DNA from: Campylobacter sp. CCUG 57310
Lineage (GTDB): Bacteria > Campylobacterota > Campylobacteria > Campylobacterales > Campylobacteraceae
Direction: 5' to 3'
DNA: 64,000 nucleotides
Assembly (NCBI RefSeq): GCF_013201975.1
Contig: NZ_CP053845.1
Location: 186,001-250,000 of the forward strand
Shown: positions 37,021 to 46,314 of the stretch, piece after piece
Numbering within the stretch: the stretch's first letter is position 1
Layout: every line of letters begins with the position of its first letter
Translations under genes and position numbers: made by a program
The notes under the pieces: generated by a model
Told to the model about the DNA's origin: nothing
What the model saw: only the letters and a program-made list of their open reading frames with translations
The model's database searches: none

Positions 37021-37491
37021 ATGATTAAAAAAGTAATTTTATCTGTTTTTGTAGCATTATTTTTTAGTGCTTGCGGAAAGTTGAGCGTCGGCGTTAATAA
37101 TACGCCAAATTCAAATTTTAATCACCGTGGTGATAATGTCCCGATTACTGTCATACTTTATCAATTGAAAGATATTAAAAAATTTCAAGAGGCCACAGAG
37201 ATGGAACTTCTTGAAAGAGAAGATGAAATTTTGGGCAGGGACAAAATAGACTCTATTAAGCTTCAAATAGAGCCTGAAGCGGATGTTTCGATTTTGAATA
37301 TAGACAAGCAAGAGGTGCCTTATGTGGGAATCCTTGTTCTTTATGCGGATCAAAATAAGACAAAAATTAAAGAATTCAAAAAAACTGCAGAAATAAAGTC
37401 AGATTATTTAGTATTTAAGATTACCGATAAAGATATCAAAGCATTGGGAGCTAAAAGTCTAAGTGTAAAAATTAATCAAAAGGCTAAATGA
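37021..37491 (+). CDS. tssJ: T6SS outer-membrane lipoprotein TssJ
   Basis: A 156-aa lipoprotein with signal MIKKVILSVFVALFFSAC (lipobox Cys18). The mature domain has TssJ features: NTPNSNFNHRGDNVPITVILYQLKD near the start (compare N...G.a.PvvvriyqL), F..AT..ELLE..D..LG, the I.P....I.I..... strand and a late VGILVLYADQ. It anchors the TssM periplasmic domain to the outer membrane. It starts the plus-strand core operon and overlaps tssK by ATGA. Confidence 0.93.
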   Translation: MIKKVILSVFVALFFSACGKLSVGVNNTPNSNFNHRGDNVPITVILYQLKDIKKFQEATEMELLEREDEILGRDKIDSIKLQIEPEADVSILNIDKQEVPYVGILVLYADQNKTKIKEFKKTAEIKSDYLVFKITDKDIKALGAKSLSVKINQKAK

Positions 37492-38885
37492 TGGCGGATA
37501 GACTAAAGGTAGTCTGGCACAATGGAATGAATGTAGATAAAATTCATTTTGAGCAACAAGAGAGATATTTTGAGAGAAATATAAATTTAAAAACCATCTC
37601 TTCTTTTACAAATTTATATGGAGTTTTGGATTTACAGATTTCAAATGAGTTGCTTGAGCAGGGCAAAATAAGCTTGAAGAAAATTTCAGTGATAGCTCAA
37701 GACGGATCCATTTTGAATGCTCCCGATGAAGATGATTTGCCGGAACCTTTAGAAGTTGAATTTGATTCATTGGCCTCTTCGGTTATAGTTTTGAAGATTC
37801 CCGTTGATAATTTAGTTGTGGATGTGAGTTTGCAAAATAGCATACCTAATTCCAAATTTAAAGCCAAGAGAGCGATAGTAAACTCTAAAATACACGATGA
37901 CGCAAATATTGATGTTTTAAAAGATTTGAGCGATGAAGAAGATTATTTGCTAAGCTCGGCATTTAATCAAGACAAAGAAAATGTTGTTCTTGCAAGCTTA
38001 AAAACAAGCTTGGGGGTTTTGGGTAGCAAAACTCCGTATGAAGTTGAAATTCCAATATGCAAAATACAAAATATTAGTTCCAGTAAACAAATTAAGCTTG
38101 ATGATAAATTTATACCGACTTGTCTTGATGTGAGCAATCATTCATTTATAAGACAATTTTTGGATGAAATGATTTATACTACAAAACAACATAAAGAGAC
38201 ATTATCTAGTATATTTAAAAGTATCGATCAGGCTAAAAATACTTTAGATTTTGCTACATACTTATCACTTAATATGCTAAAGAAATGGCATTTGATTTTT
38301 TCATATATGTCAAATAAACAAAAGATTCATCCTGAGTATCTTTATGAAAAATTGATAGACTTTCAGGCTGATTTAATGGCCTTAAGTAATGATGAAAAAT
38401 TTAGCGGTTTTATAGCTTATAAACACTATGATCTTACTTCAACTCTTATATCCCTCATAAATAATATTAGGCTGCTATTTTCAAAAATCATATCGCCAAA
38501 ATACACTATGGCTCATGTTGTTACAAACGCCCATGGCTTTTTTGATTGTATATTTGATAATCCGGGGATTGTCCAAAGCGCAGAACTATTTTTGGCTGTT
38601 AGCTCGGATAGTGGAACTGATTATTTGCTTAAAAATTTTAAAGATCAATCTAAAATTCATACTCAATCAAATATAAAAAATATAGTTGCATCCCAGCTTA
38701 AAGGGCTAAACATTGAACAAATTTCGGTAATACCTACAACTCTTCCTAGACTAAATGGCTATGTTTATTATCGTTTAGACAAAAAAGATGCCTTGTTTAA
38801 AGCATTTAACGGAGAGAGTATTGTGAGTATATATGTTACAAACAATATAATAAATCCTGATATAAGAATGTGGGCAGTATTATAA
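37488..38885 (+). CDS. tssK: T6SS baseplate adaptor TssK
   Basis: A 465-aa protein with the TssK start VVWHNGMNVDKIHFEQQERYFE, the conserved LPVDNLVV-like and DDKFIPTCLDVSNHSFIRQFLDEM blocks, and a C-terminal domain with LPRLNGYVYYRLDK. TssK links the baseplate to the TssL/TssM membrane complex. The start overlaps tssJ; tssL follows after 15 bases. The family length (about 440-460) fits. Confidence 0.95.
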   Translation: MMADRLKVVWHNGMNVDKIHFEQQERYFERNINLKTISSFTNLYGVLDLQISNELLEQGKISLKKISVIAQDGSILNAPDEDDLPEPLEVEFDSLASSVIVLKIPVDNLVVDVSLQNSIPNSKFKAKRAIVNSKIHDDANIDVLKDLSDEEDYLLSSAFNQDKENVVLASLKTSLGVLGSKTPYEVEIPICKIQNISSSKQIKLDDKFIPTCLDVSNHSFIRQFLDEMIYTTKQHKETLSSIFKSIDQAKNTLDFATYLSLNMLKKWHLIFSYMSNKQKIHPEYLYEKLIDFQADLMALSNDEKFSGFIAYKHYDLTSTLISLINNIRLLFSKIISPKYTMAHVVTNAHGFFDCIFDNPGIVQSAELFLAVSSDSGTDYLLKNFKDQSKIHTQSNIKNIVASQLKGLNIEQISVIPTTLPRLNGYVYYRLDKKDALFKAFNGESIVSIYVTNNIINPDIRMWAVL

Positions 38886-38900
38886 AAATTAAGGAAAAAT

Positions 38901-39680
38901 ATGCAAAATCAAGATAATCAAACCTCTATATTGTTTGAAAGCAGACTGCAGGGATTGGGTATAAATCAAGCACTAGATAGTATTTTGCCTCTTTTGCTTC
39001 TTGCAAATAGGATGTCTAAAATTCAAAATATGTCTCAATCGGAGATGGTAAATTTAAAAGAAAGATTGACAAATGATATATTGAGTATAAGCTCAAGGCT
39101 TGCCAGTTTAAAAATTTACGATGAAGATGATATAACTCGCCTTAGATATTGTCTTTGTGTATTTATAGATGAAAGTTTAATGAAAAATGAAATTTTTATG
39201 AATAGTTTTTGGGCTAACAATACACTTACCATTAGACTTTTTAACGAAAATTTAGGCGGAAATAAATTTTTTGGAATAATGGATAAGTGGTTTGAAAACC
39301 CTACTAAAAATAAGGATTTTTTAGAAGTCGTTTATGTATGTTTAATTCTTGGCTATAGAGGCAAATATGATTTGCAGGATGATTGTAATGAAAAAATAAG
39401 TTATCTTTGTGAGAGTATAGCCGCGGCTATTACCCCATTAATTAAAAGCGATGAAGAGATAATGTTTCAAAAAGCATACACCTCTTCAAGTAAAGATAGT
39501 GCATTGAGTCGATTTGATTTTAAAAATTCTAAAATAATTGCTACTGCAATCGGACTTTTAATAATAATTGCTTCTTTTGTTTATTCTTTATATTCTCTTG
39601 ATAAGCAGAATTTAAAAACTAATGTAAGCATTAATAATAAAATAGATAGTTTTATGAAAGACTCAAATTCTACTTTATAA
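38901..39680 (+). CDS. tssL: T6SS inner-membrane protein TssL (IcmH/DotU)
   Basis: A 259-aa DotU-family protein. The cytoplasmic hook domain has the family segments LPLLLLANRMSK, YDEDDITRLRYCLCVFIDESLM, a later FF.IMDKWFENPTKNKDFLEVVYVCLILGYRGKY and a final helix. One C-terminal span (about residues 216-237, IIATAIGLLIIIASFVYSLY) anchors it. There is no OmpA peptidoglycan-binding extension. It binds TssM and TssK. It is followed by a gap of 79 bases before hcp. Confidence 0.95.
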   Translation: MQNQDNQTSILFESRLQGLGINQALDSILPLLLLANRMSKIQNMSQSEMVNLKERLTNDILSISSRLASLKIYDEDDITRLRYCLCVFIDESLMKNEIFMNSFWANNTLTIRLFNENLGGNKFFGIMDKWFENPTKNKDFLEVVYVCLILGYRGKYDLQDDCNEKISYLCESIAAAITPLIKSDEEIMFQKAYTSSSKDSALSRFDFKNSKIIATAIGLLIIIASFVYSLYSLDKQNLKTNVSINNKIDSFMKDSNSTL

Positions 39681-39759
39681 GATTTTTTGAAAGTTAAAGA
39701 AAATAAAAAGTTGTATTGGATACAATTATCAAATATTTTTAATTTAAAAAGGAGCTATT

Positions 39760-40281
39760 ATGGCACAACCAGCGTATATAAGGATAGAAGGCGTTTCACA
39801 AGGACTTATTTCCAGTGGCGCATCTACAGAAGCAAGTATCGGCAATCGCTACCAAGCAGGACATGAAGATGAGATAATGGCACAAGAAGTGTCTCATATC
39901 GTAAATGTTCCAACCGATCCTCAGAGCGGACAACCTTCAGGGCAAAGAGTTCACAAGCCTTTTGTCTTTACTTCGTCGTTAAACAAAGCTGTTCCTTTAC
40001 TTTATAATGCATTAACAAACGGAGAGAGACTTAGCAATGTTGAAATTCATTGGTTTAGAACATCTACAAGCGGTGGAGCGGAACATTATTTTACAACTAA
40101 ATTAGAAGACGCCATTATAACAGACATTACTTTGGTTATGCCAAATGCACAAGAGAAAAATAATAGCGATAAAACAGAACTTTTCCAAGTTTCTATGAAC
40201 TATAGAAAAATAGTTTGGGAGCATGTTGCTGCAGGAACTAGCGGAAGCGATGACTGGAGAGAAGGCACAAGAAATAGCTAA
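39760..40281 (+). CDS. hcp: T6SS tube protein Hcp (TssD)
   Basis: A 173-aa Hcp. The start AQPAYIRIEGVSQGLI, HKPFVFTSSLNKAVPLLYNALTNGERL, the EHYFTTKLEDAIITDI strand and SMNYRKIVWEH are typical. Hcp hexamers stack into the inner tube and are secreted. A strong ribosome site (aaaggagc) precedes it. A TACAAT word about 35 bases upstream could be its own -10. A hairpin directly downstream suggests it is expressed more strongly than the genes beyond it. Confidence 0.97.
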   Translation: MAQPAYIRIEGVSQGLISSGASTEASIGNRYQAGHEDEIMAQEVSHIVNVPTDPQSGQPSGQRVHKPFVFTSSLNKAVPLLYNALTNGERLSNVEIHWFRTSTSGGAEHYFTTKLEDAIITDITLVMPNAQEKNNSDKTELFQVSMNYRKIVWEHVAAGTSGSDDWREGTRNS

Positions 40282-40289
40282 AGTTTTAA

Positions 40290-40314
40290 TTTGCATGGAT
40301 TATTTCCATGCAAA
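40290..40314 (+). terminator. Hairpin after hcp, possible attenuator
   Basis: A perfect 9-bp stem (tttgcatgg with ccatgcaaa, 7-base loop) starts 9 bases after the hcp stop. There is no T-run, so it may stabilise the hcp transcript end or only partly stop transcription before the immunity-vgrG genes. Confidence 0.5.
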
Positions 40315-40333
40315 GATTACTTGAAAACAGGTA

Positions 40334-40969
40334 ATGCAAAAAACAAATTTCAACCGTTTTAGAGCATATTTAAGATATAAATTTAAGGGTCAGAAAAAAT
40401 CTTCAAATTATAAACAATATCTTTATATATTTATATACATTCTTATCTCACTTACCGTATTTTTAATCCCTAATGATATTTTAGACAGATACTCTTTAGC
40501 TAAACATTTTACAAATTTTATGGAATTTATCCCCGCTATAGAACAGATAGAACATAGAAGTGCCATACCTCAGATAGCTAAATTTTATACAGCTTACATG
40601 TTTATAGTAGGGATAGTATTTGCTATGTTTTTTATGTATAACTTTTTTGTTTATTCTATACATCATTGCAGATTATTTGATATCTATAAAAAAGAGCGTT
40701 ATATACCTAGAATAAAGCCAAAAACATCTCTATTTATGTTTATTGCTTTTGCAGTAGGAATTTTTTGGTTTTTTTACATGATTATACAAGGAAATCTAAT
40801 AGGAATAAGACCTAAACAAGCTATAAAATCTACTACTATAGACGACATTTATGGACTTTTGTTTTATGTAGATTCTTATTATTTAATGACATTTGGATGT
40901 ATTGCCATTGTAGTTGTTGCTATTGTTATAATAATAGATATACTATTTTTAACAAGAATTAAAAAATGA
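40334..40969 (+). CDS. Four-span membrane protein, putative immunity protein for the VgrG N-terminus (copy 1)
   Basis: A 211-aa membrane protein with spans near residues 27-46, 88-110, 130-152 and 178-205. The first 113 residues are identical to the 41320 copy; the second half shares only motifs such as FWFFYM.IQGNLIG and TIDDIYGLLFYVD. The start overlaps nothing upstream; the stop overlaps the vgrG stub (ATGA). Polytopic proteins next to effectors are typical immunity proteins for membrane-active toxins. Here the partner would be the extended VgrG N-terminus. The role is inferred. Confidence 0.72.
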   Translation: MQKTNFNRFRAYLRYKFKGQKKSSNYKQYLYIFIYILISLTVFLIPNDILDRYSLAKHFTNFMEFIPAIEQIEHRSAIPQIAKFYTAYMFIVGIVFAMFFMYNFFVYSIHHCRLFDIYKKERYIPRIKPKTSLFMFIAFAVGIFWFFYMIIQGNLIGIRPKQAIKSTTIDDIYGLLFYVDSYYLMTFGCIAIVVVAIVIIIDILFLTRIKK

Positions 40970-41220
40970 GTAACGACAATAACAAAACAAAAAACAATAC
41001 TATAGTAACAAGTACCATAAGCAATGTAGGTGCAGGAACCGACGCAGCTTGGAGTAAATTTATAAGCGATCAAAGCGATGATATGGGTAAAATTTTTAAA
41101 GGCGTATTGAGTAAAGCATTTAAGCCTATAGGGACTATAACTGATATAAATAGCTACACAATAGCAAATACTGAAAAAGAGAAATTTAAATTTACAAGAA
41201 AAACATCAAGAACAATTTAA
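40966..41220 (+). pseudogene. 5' stub of vgrG
   Basis: An 84-codon frame whose first 76 codons match the N-terminal extension of VgrG with few changes (for example F for S and IGTIT for VGAMT). It then runs into eight unrelated residues and stops. It lacks every VgrG structural domain. Bases 41221-41317 after it hold no gene. It could be a relic of an earlier vgrG 5' end displaced by duplication. A functional short peptide cannot be excluded. Confidence 0.8.
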
Positions 41221-41319
41221 GATGTGTATAAGAATCATTAAAATAATTTTTATATTAAATTTGCACTAAATTATTTTTTAGTATAATAAACAAATTTAAC
41301 TAAATGGATAAAGAGTGTA

Positions 41320-41952
41320 ATGCAAAAAACAAATTTCAACCGTTTTAGAGCATATTTAAGATATAAATTTAAGGGTCAGAAAAAATCTTCAAATTATAAA
41401 CAATATCTTTATATATTTATATACATTCTTATCTCACTTACCGTATTTTTAATCCCTAATGATATTTTAGACAGATACTCTTTAGCTAAACATTTTACAA
41501 ATTTTATGGAATTTATCCCCGCTATAGAACAGATAGAACATAGAAGTGCCATACCTCAGATAGCTAAATTTTATACAGCTTACATGTTTATAGTAGGGAT
41601 AGTATTTGCTATGTTTTTTATGTATAACTTTTTTGTTTATTCTATACATCATAATGCTTTATTTGATGTGTATATAGCAAAAAATCATATCTCTAAAAAG
41701 AGACCAAAAATTTGGCTATTTTCATCATTCATTCTAATTGCTAGTTTTTTTTGGTTTTTTTATATGTTTATACAAGGAAATTTGATTGGAGCAAGCTTCA
41801 GGCATCAGTCTATAAAAATTGCTACTATAGATGACATTTATGGACTTTTGTTTTATGTTGACATTTATGCAATGATAAGTTTTTCTAGTTTGGCTGCCGC
41901 AATAATTTTTGCTTTTGATATGCTTTCTAATGGAATATCAAAAAATGAGTAA
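41320..41952 (+). CDS. Four-span membrane protein, putative immunity protein for the VgrG N-terminus (copy 2)
   Basis: A 210-aa paralogue of the 40334 gene, identical for 113 residues and divergent afterwards, with the same four spans. It overlaps the start of full vgrG by 8 bases (ATGAGTAA), so the pair is translationally coupled. That coupling makes it the likelier cognate partner of this VgrG. A shared first half with a variable second half points to specificity in the C-terminal half. Confidence 0.75.
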   Translation: MQKTNFNRFRAYLRYKFKGQKKSSNYKQYLYIFIYILISLTVFLIPNDILDRYSLAKHFTNFMEFIPAIEQIEHRSAIPQIAKFYTAYMFIVGIVFAMFFMYNFFVYSIHHNALFDVYIAKNHISKKRPKIWLFSSFILIASFFWFFYMFIQGNLIGASFRHQSIKIATIDDIYGLLFYVDIYAMISFSSLAAAIIFAFDMLSNGISKNE

Positions 41953-44900
41953 CGACAATAACAAAACAAAAAACAATACTATAGTAACAAGTACCATAAG
42001 CAATGTAGGTGCAGGAACCGACGCAGCTTGGAGTAAATTTATAAGCGATCAAAGCGATGATATGGGTAAAATTTCTAAAGGCGTCTTAAGTAAAGCATTT
42101 AAGCCAGTAGGAGCCATGACCGATATAAATAGCTACACAATAGCAAATACTGAAAAAGAGAAATTTAAATCGGTATATAGCAGTATTTTTGGCAACGGGT
42201 TATCTTTCTTGGGGGCAGTAGCAGGTGGTTTTAGAGGGCCATATATTGCTGCAGGTGGTGCAGTCGTAGGTAATCAAGTTGGGAATTACATCGCTGAAGC
42301 TACTCAAGATGTAGCATATGATACTTATGAGACTATAAAACCAAGACCGGTAACACCTTTAACTTCACAAGAAAGAATGGGGCTTGCAAATCAGATTAGA
42401 AGCGGAGATATATCAAGCCTTTTATACGGAACTAAACAAAACACAACAAACAAAAAGGAAACAAATCACGTGCAATCAATCAAATCTACTTCATATATAA
42501 ATTTAAACATAAGCGGTTCAGACTTTACGATAACTAAAGCTGTGGTAAAAGAAAATTTAGAGGAAATTTTTATAGCGGAATGCGAAGGGTATTGTGAAAG
42601 CTTCGAAAACCCACTTTTGCATAGCTTGAATAATTTTAGCAATAAAAATTCTGCTTCCGGCTATAATTTTTTAGATCAATTTGCAACCTTAACTCTTAAA
42701 AAAATTACTTTCCAAAGTGATAATTCTCGTTCAAGTTCCGTAAATTTTCAAGAGAATAATAATTCTAATGAAAGCATATACAAAGGAATAATATCTCAAG
42801 TAAATTTCATAGGAACATCAAATTCTAATTTTAAAGAAGAGAGTTCAAAGTTAAGTAATAGCATTAAACTGGATAAAAATTCTATAAAACAAAAGTATTT
42901 TTTTAAATTTGTTTTATCTTCTCCTTTGGTGAGACTTTCTATAAATAGTGCAAATAGGATCTTTACCGATAAGAACGTAGTAGAGGTTGTAAAAGAAATT
43001 TTCAAATTTTATCAATCCTCTTTGATGAAAGAGATAGATTTTTCTAATATAAAAAATTTATATGAAACCAAAGAATATATTGCACAATACAATGAAAGCG
43101 ATCTTGAATTTTTGAAGAGAATTTGTTTTAACAATGGTATATATTTTTATGAAGACGAAAGCAAAATATACTTTTATGATGTTCCCCATTCTTTGGATGA
43201 TGAAAGATATGATATCACAACAAATGATTCCGGCAATAGCGGAAAAAATATCATTTTCAATCCTAATGTAAATAACATATTAAGCCAAGAATGCATAAAT
43301 TCGGTAAATAAAACAGAGATTCTCAACTCAAATAGCTTTTCGTACTCTTTGCAAAGTTCGACATATCCCGTGTCTTTAAATTTATTAAATTCTCAATCTA
43401 TCTTTGATGAGGCTAGATCATATAATACGCATGCTCATTTAAGCCAATACTCTTTTACTCAGCATGAATCTTTGCATATACCTACAGGATTAAAAAAGAT
43501 TAGATCCATACTTGATCTTAATAGATATGAGGCAAATTCAAATGTTTTTGGTTTAAAATTAAATGAAAATATATCTTTAAATGTAGATGAGTCCGATTTA
43601 AAAAACGATAATTCAAATTTTAATTTTAAAATAATATCTCTGACTCAAATTTTTGTAGATGAGACAAATTTAGAAAATAGGCTTGACTCAAACGATATAA
43701 CTCCGATTAAAGGCAAAACATTTTCAACAACTTATAGTAATCAAATAGTGATGCTGCCTAAAAATATAGTTTTTGCTCCGTCTTTTAAGTCAAAGCCTCG
43801 TGCGCCTGAGGCTACGTTTGGAGTTGTTATAGGAAGTAGCGATATAGATGATGAAAAAAATACTATCCACACCGATCAATTCGGTCGTGTTAAAGTAAGA
43901 ATAAATGCATTTTCCACTCAAGAAAGTATTGATAATATAGAGTTTATAAACGGCAAAGCAACCGGTAATTTAAAAAATACAAACGATTATTCTAGAAGTG
44001 CGTATTTGAGGGTTATAACTCCTATAGCTAGCAATAATTCAGGCTTTTTTGCTATACCTAGGATAGGAGACGAGGTTGTGGTATCGTTTTTAGAAAATGA
44101 TATAGATAAGCCTATCGTAAGCGGAAGCTTATATAACTCATACAACCCGCCGCTTCCAAGCTTGCCTACCAACTATCATCAAACTACCATTAGTTCAAAA
44201 ACTATAGGAGTGAATGAGGGCGGTAGAAATGAAATAACGCTTTCAAATATAAAAGATAAAGAGCAAATTTACCTAAAAGCCGAAAAAGACTATGATGAAC
44301 TTGTTCAGCATAACTTTACTCAAACTATCGAAAACAATAAAAGCTCTAAAGTTATAGGGACATATACCGAAAGAATAAAGCAAGCCCATATCCAGACTAT
44401 AGATTTAGCTAAAAATGTTAATGTAGGAGCAGAGTATTTAACTACGGTAGGTCTTTCAAGAGATACTCTCGTAGGTCTTTCCAATACTTTAAATGTAGGT
44501 GTTGATAATAAAATAAGGGTAGGCAAAGATAGTTCCGAAGATGTGGGCAATAATAAAACTATAGAGATAAGAGGAAATTTAGATAGGATAATTCATCAAG
44601 ATGAAACAAATATCGTAAAGCAAGCTAAAAGAGATATTATAGAGGGAAGTTATGAATTTAATGCTTCTCAAGGAATTAATTATTATACAAAAGAGCATAT
44701 GGTATTTCAGGCCGATAATTATACTGAAATAAAGTCAAACGGAAATTTGACTATAGACACCGATTCTCAGCATACGGAAGTGGCAGAGTCCAAATTTTCG
44801 GAGATAAAGACAAACTATGAGATGGACGCAGGAAATAAAATAATACATAAAGTAGGCAGTTCTGAAATTTATATTAATGGTAGTAGCGTGATAATAAAAG

Positions 44901-44971
44901 CAGGCGGAGTCGATGTTGTGATAGATTCAAGCGGACTAACCGTAATGGGAGGCCATATAAAGGCTGAATGA
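41945..44971 (+). CDS. vgrG: VgrG spike protein (TssI) with N-terminal extension
   Basis: About 1008 aa when started at the ATG overlapping the previous gene. Residues 1-160 are an extension not found in ordinary VgrG. It contains a glycine-rich hydrophobic stretch (FLGAVAGGFRGPYIAAGGAVVGNQ, about residues 82-105) that could enter membranes. Canonical VgrG follows: a gp27-like domain from about residue 175 with LEFLKRICFNNGIYFY, a gp5-like OB fold near 620 (FGVVIGSSD, then HTDQFGRVKVRI), then PRIGDEVVVSFL and a repetitive beta-helix to the end. The spike punctures the target; the extension may be a membrane-active toxin with immunity upstream. Confidence 0.93.
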   Translation: MSNDNNKTKNNTIVTSTISNVGAGTDAAWSKFISDQSDDMGKISKGVLSKAFKPVGAMTDINSYTIANTEKEKFKSVYSSIFGNGLSFLGAVAGGFRGPYIAAGGAVVGNQVGNYIAEATQDVAYDTYETIKPRPVTPLTSQERMGLANQIRSGDISSLLYGTKQNTTNKKETNHVQSIKSTSYINLNISGSDFTITKAVVKENLEEIFIAECEGYCESFENPLLHSLNNFSNKNSASGYNFLDQFATLTLKKITFQSDNSRSSSVNFQENNNSNESIYKGIISQVNFIGTSNSNFKEESSKLSNSIKLDKNSIKQKYFFKFVLSSPLVRLSINSANRIFTDKNVVEVVKEIFKFYQSSLMKEIDFSNIKNLYETKEYIAQYNESDLEFLKRICFNNGIYFYEDESKIYFYDVPHSLDDERYDITTNDSGNSGKNIIFNPNVNNILSQECINSVNKTEILNSNSFSYSLQSSTYPVSLNLLNSQSIFDEARSYNTHAHLSQYSFTQHESLHIPTGLKKIRSILDLNRYEANSNVFGLKLNENISLNVDESDLKNDNSNFNFKIISLTQIFVDETNLENRLDSNDITPIKGKTFSTTYSNQIVMLPKNIVFAPSFKSKPRAPEATFGVVIGSSDIDDEKNTIHTDQFGRVKVRINAFSTQESIDNIEFINGKATGNLKNTNDYSRSAYLRVITPIASNNSGFFAIPRIGDEVVVSFLENDIDKPIVSGSLYNSYNPPLPSLPTNYHQTTISSKTIGVNEGGRNEITLSNIKDKEQIYLKAEKDYDELVQHNFTQTIENNKSSKVIGTYTERIKQAHIQTIDLAKNVNVGAEYLTTVGLSRDTLVGLSNTLNVGVDNKIRVGKDSSEDVGNNKTIEIRGNLDRIIHQDETNIVKQAKRDIIEGSYEFNASQGINYYTKEHMVFQADNYTEIKSNGNLTIDTDSQHTEVAESKFSEIKTNYEMDAGNKIIHKVGSSEIYINGSSVIIKAGGVDVVIDSSGLTVMGGHIKAE

Positions 44972-45081
44972 TTGAGAGTTTATTGTAAATTTGTATGTTA
45001 TATAAATTTATGTAGCCACAGTAAAATAACAAAATTCATTGTTGTTTGTTGAATTTTAATTATTGCTTGTTGAGGAATAAA

Positions 45082-46314
45082 ATGCATAAGATAGTTTTAT
45101 TATTAGTTTCGTTTTTAAATATTTTAAGCGCAGAATTTGGTAGTCCCGGCTTTGATTGCGGTAAGGCAAAGACAAAAGTAGAAAAGACAATATGTGGCAA
45201 TCAAGAACTTATAAAATTAGACAATGATATGAATATCGCCTTTAGTATATTGATGGGTAAATATGATTTGGCGTATATGAATGAAAATTCTAGAGAAAAA
45301 ATTAAGCCTTTTTTGAAGATTATAAAAAAAGATCAGATTAATTGGCTAAAAAATAGAGATAAATGCGAAAAAGCTAAAGATATAGTATTTTGTGTAAAAA
45401 ATAAATATGAATATAGAATAAAGAATTTTTTTGCAGGATACGATCCAAAAGAAGGAATTATAATAAATCATAAAAATAGACTTAATGATCTATGTCTTAA
45501 TTATTTAACTCAAAAGCTTTGGATGGATTCTCCTGCGCCCGTCAATAAAGACAATCATTCTTTTGATAAGAATGAAAAATTTTATAACAGCATATTTGCA
45601 GATTTTAAAAATCCGTTCCTTAAAGCTAGGTTATCAGGCGGTAACAAAGCAAAAGAAGAATCTTATAAAAAAGATAAGATAAAAAATAATTTCATTTATA
45701 CAAATTTAGAATACACTTCTTTCAATAGAGCTGTTATGTGTATAAATGTAGAGGGCAAAAATGAAGATATTTACAATCTATATAGCGGAACTTTTAGACC
45801 TTATTGCGTGTCTTATATGAATAAATTTATTGATTTATACCAATCCGAACCTGACAAACTTTATCCTGTAGAATACGAAGAAACACTAAAAGAATTTGGA
45901 CAAAAAGGGAAAGAGGTCGATACTGATTACAAAGAATTTGATGCAGCGTTGATTAAAAAGATTATAAAAAATCACGGAAATTTTGCAAATGGAGTGTATC
46001 AGAAATTGCCGGAAGAAAATTTTCCTGTAGATCTTGAAATACTCTCTTTACGAGATAGTATAGTAACTCTTTATGCTAGCTATCAGGAGGAAGATAGGTA
46101 TAAATTTGGTGTATATGATCAAGACAATAATAAAAAAGAAGAATATTTGCCGGGGCTTATAGTATCTGATCCTTTTTTCTTTAGAGTTTATGGTTTTAAG
46201 TATTCTTATAGTGATCCTAAGCTTTTATGTAGATTGCCGATACAAAGCAGGTTTATTGATATAAATGATACTCAAATTATAAAGTCATATTTTAATCAAT
46301 TTAAAGGACTTTAA
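45082..46314 (+). CDS. LprI-like (DUF1311) periplasmic protein, putative lysozyme inhibitor/immunity protein
   Basis: About 410 aa from the ATG at 45082 (site gagga); an earlier in-frame TTG gives a poor start. A signal peptide ends near NILSA. Residues about 20-105 match the LprI/DUF1311 pattern: FDCGKAKTKVEKTICGNQELIKLDNDM, then QINWLKNRDKCE and a further Cys before YEYRI. LprI proteins inhibit lysozymes. The remaining 300 residues are unassigned. The stop overlaps the next start (TAATG), and the next protein begins with a lysozyme-like domain, so this is the likely immunity to that domain. Confidence 0.78.
   Translation: MHKIVLLLVSFLNILSAEFGSPGFDCGKAKTKVEKTICGNQELIKLDNDMNIAFSILMGKYDLAYMNENSREKIKPFLKIIKKDQINWLKNRDKCEKAKDIVFCVKNKYEYRIKNFFAGYDPKEGIIINHKNRLNDLCLNYLTQKLWMDSPAPVNKDNHSFDKNEKFYNSIFADFKNPFLKARLSGGNKAKEESYKKDKIKNNFIYTNLEYTSFNRAVMCINVEGKNEDIYNLYSGTFRPYCVSYMNKFIDLYQSEPDKLYPVEYEETLKEFGQKGKEVDTDYKEFDAALIKKIIKNHGNFANGVYQKLPEENFPVDLEILSLRDSIVTLYASYQEEDRYKFGVYDQDNNKKEEYLPGLIVSDPFFFRVYGFKYSYSDPKLLCRLPIQSRFIDINDTQIIKSYFNQFKGL

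Larger units (their letters stand above)
40332..42170 (+). repeat. Tandem duplication: 4-TM protein gene plus 5' end of vgrG
   Basis: Unit one covers 40332-41191 and unit two 41318-42170. Each holds a four-span membrane gene followed by the first 76 codons or so of vgrG. The first 340 bases of the membrane gene are identical between the units, the second half is divergent, and the vgrG start is near-identical again. After that, unit one breaks off and unit two runs on into full vgrG. Confidence 0.85.
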
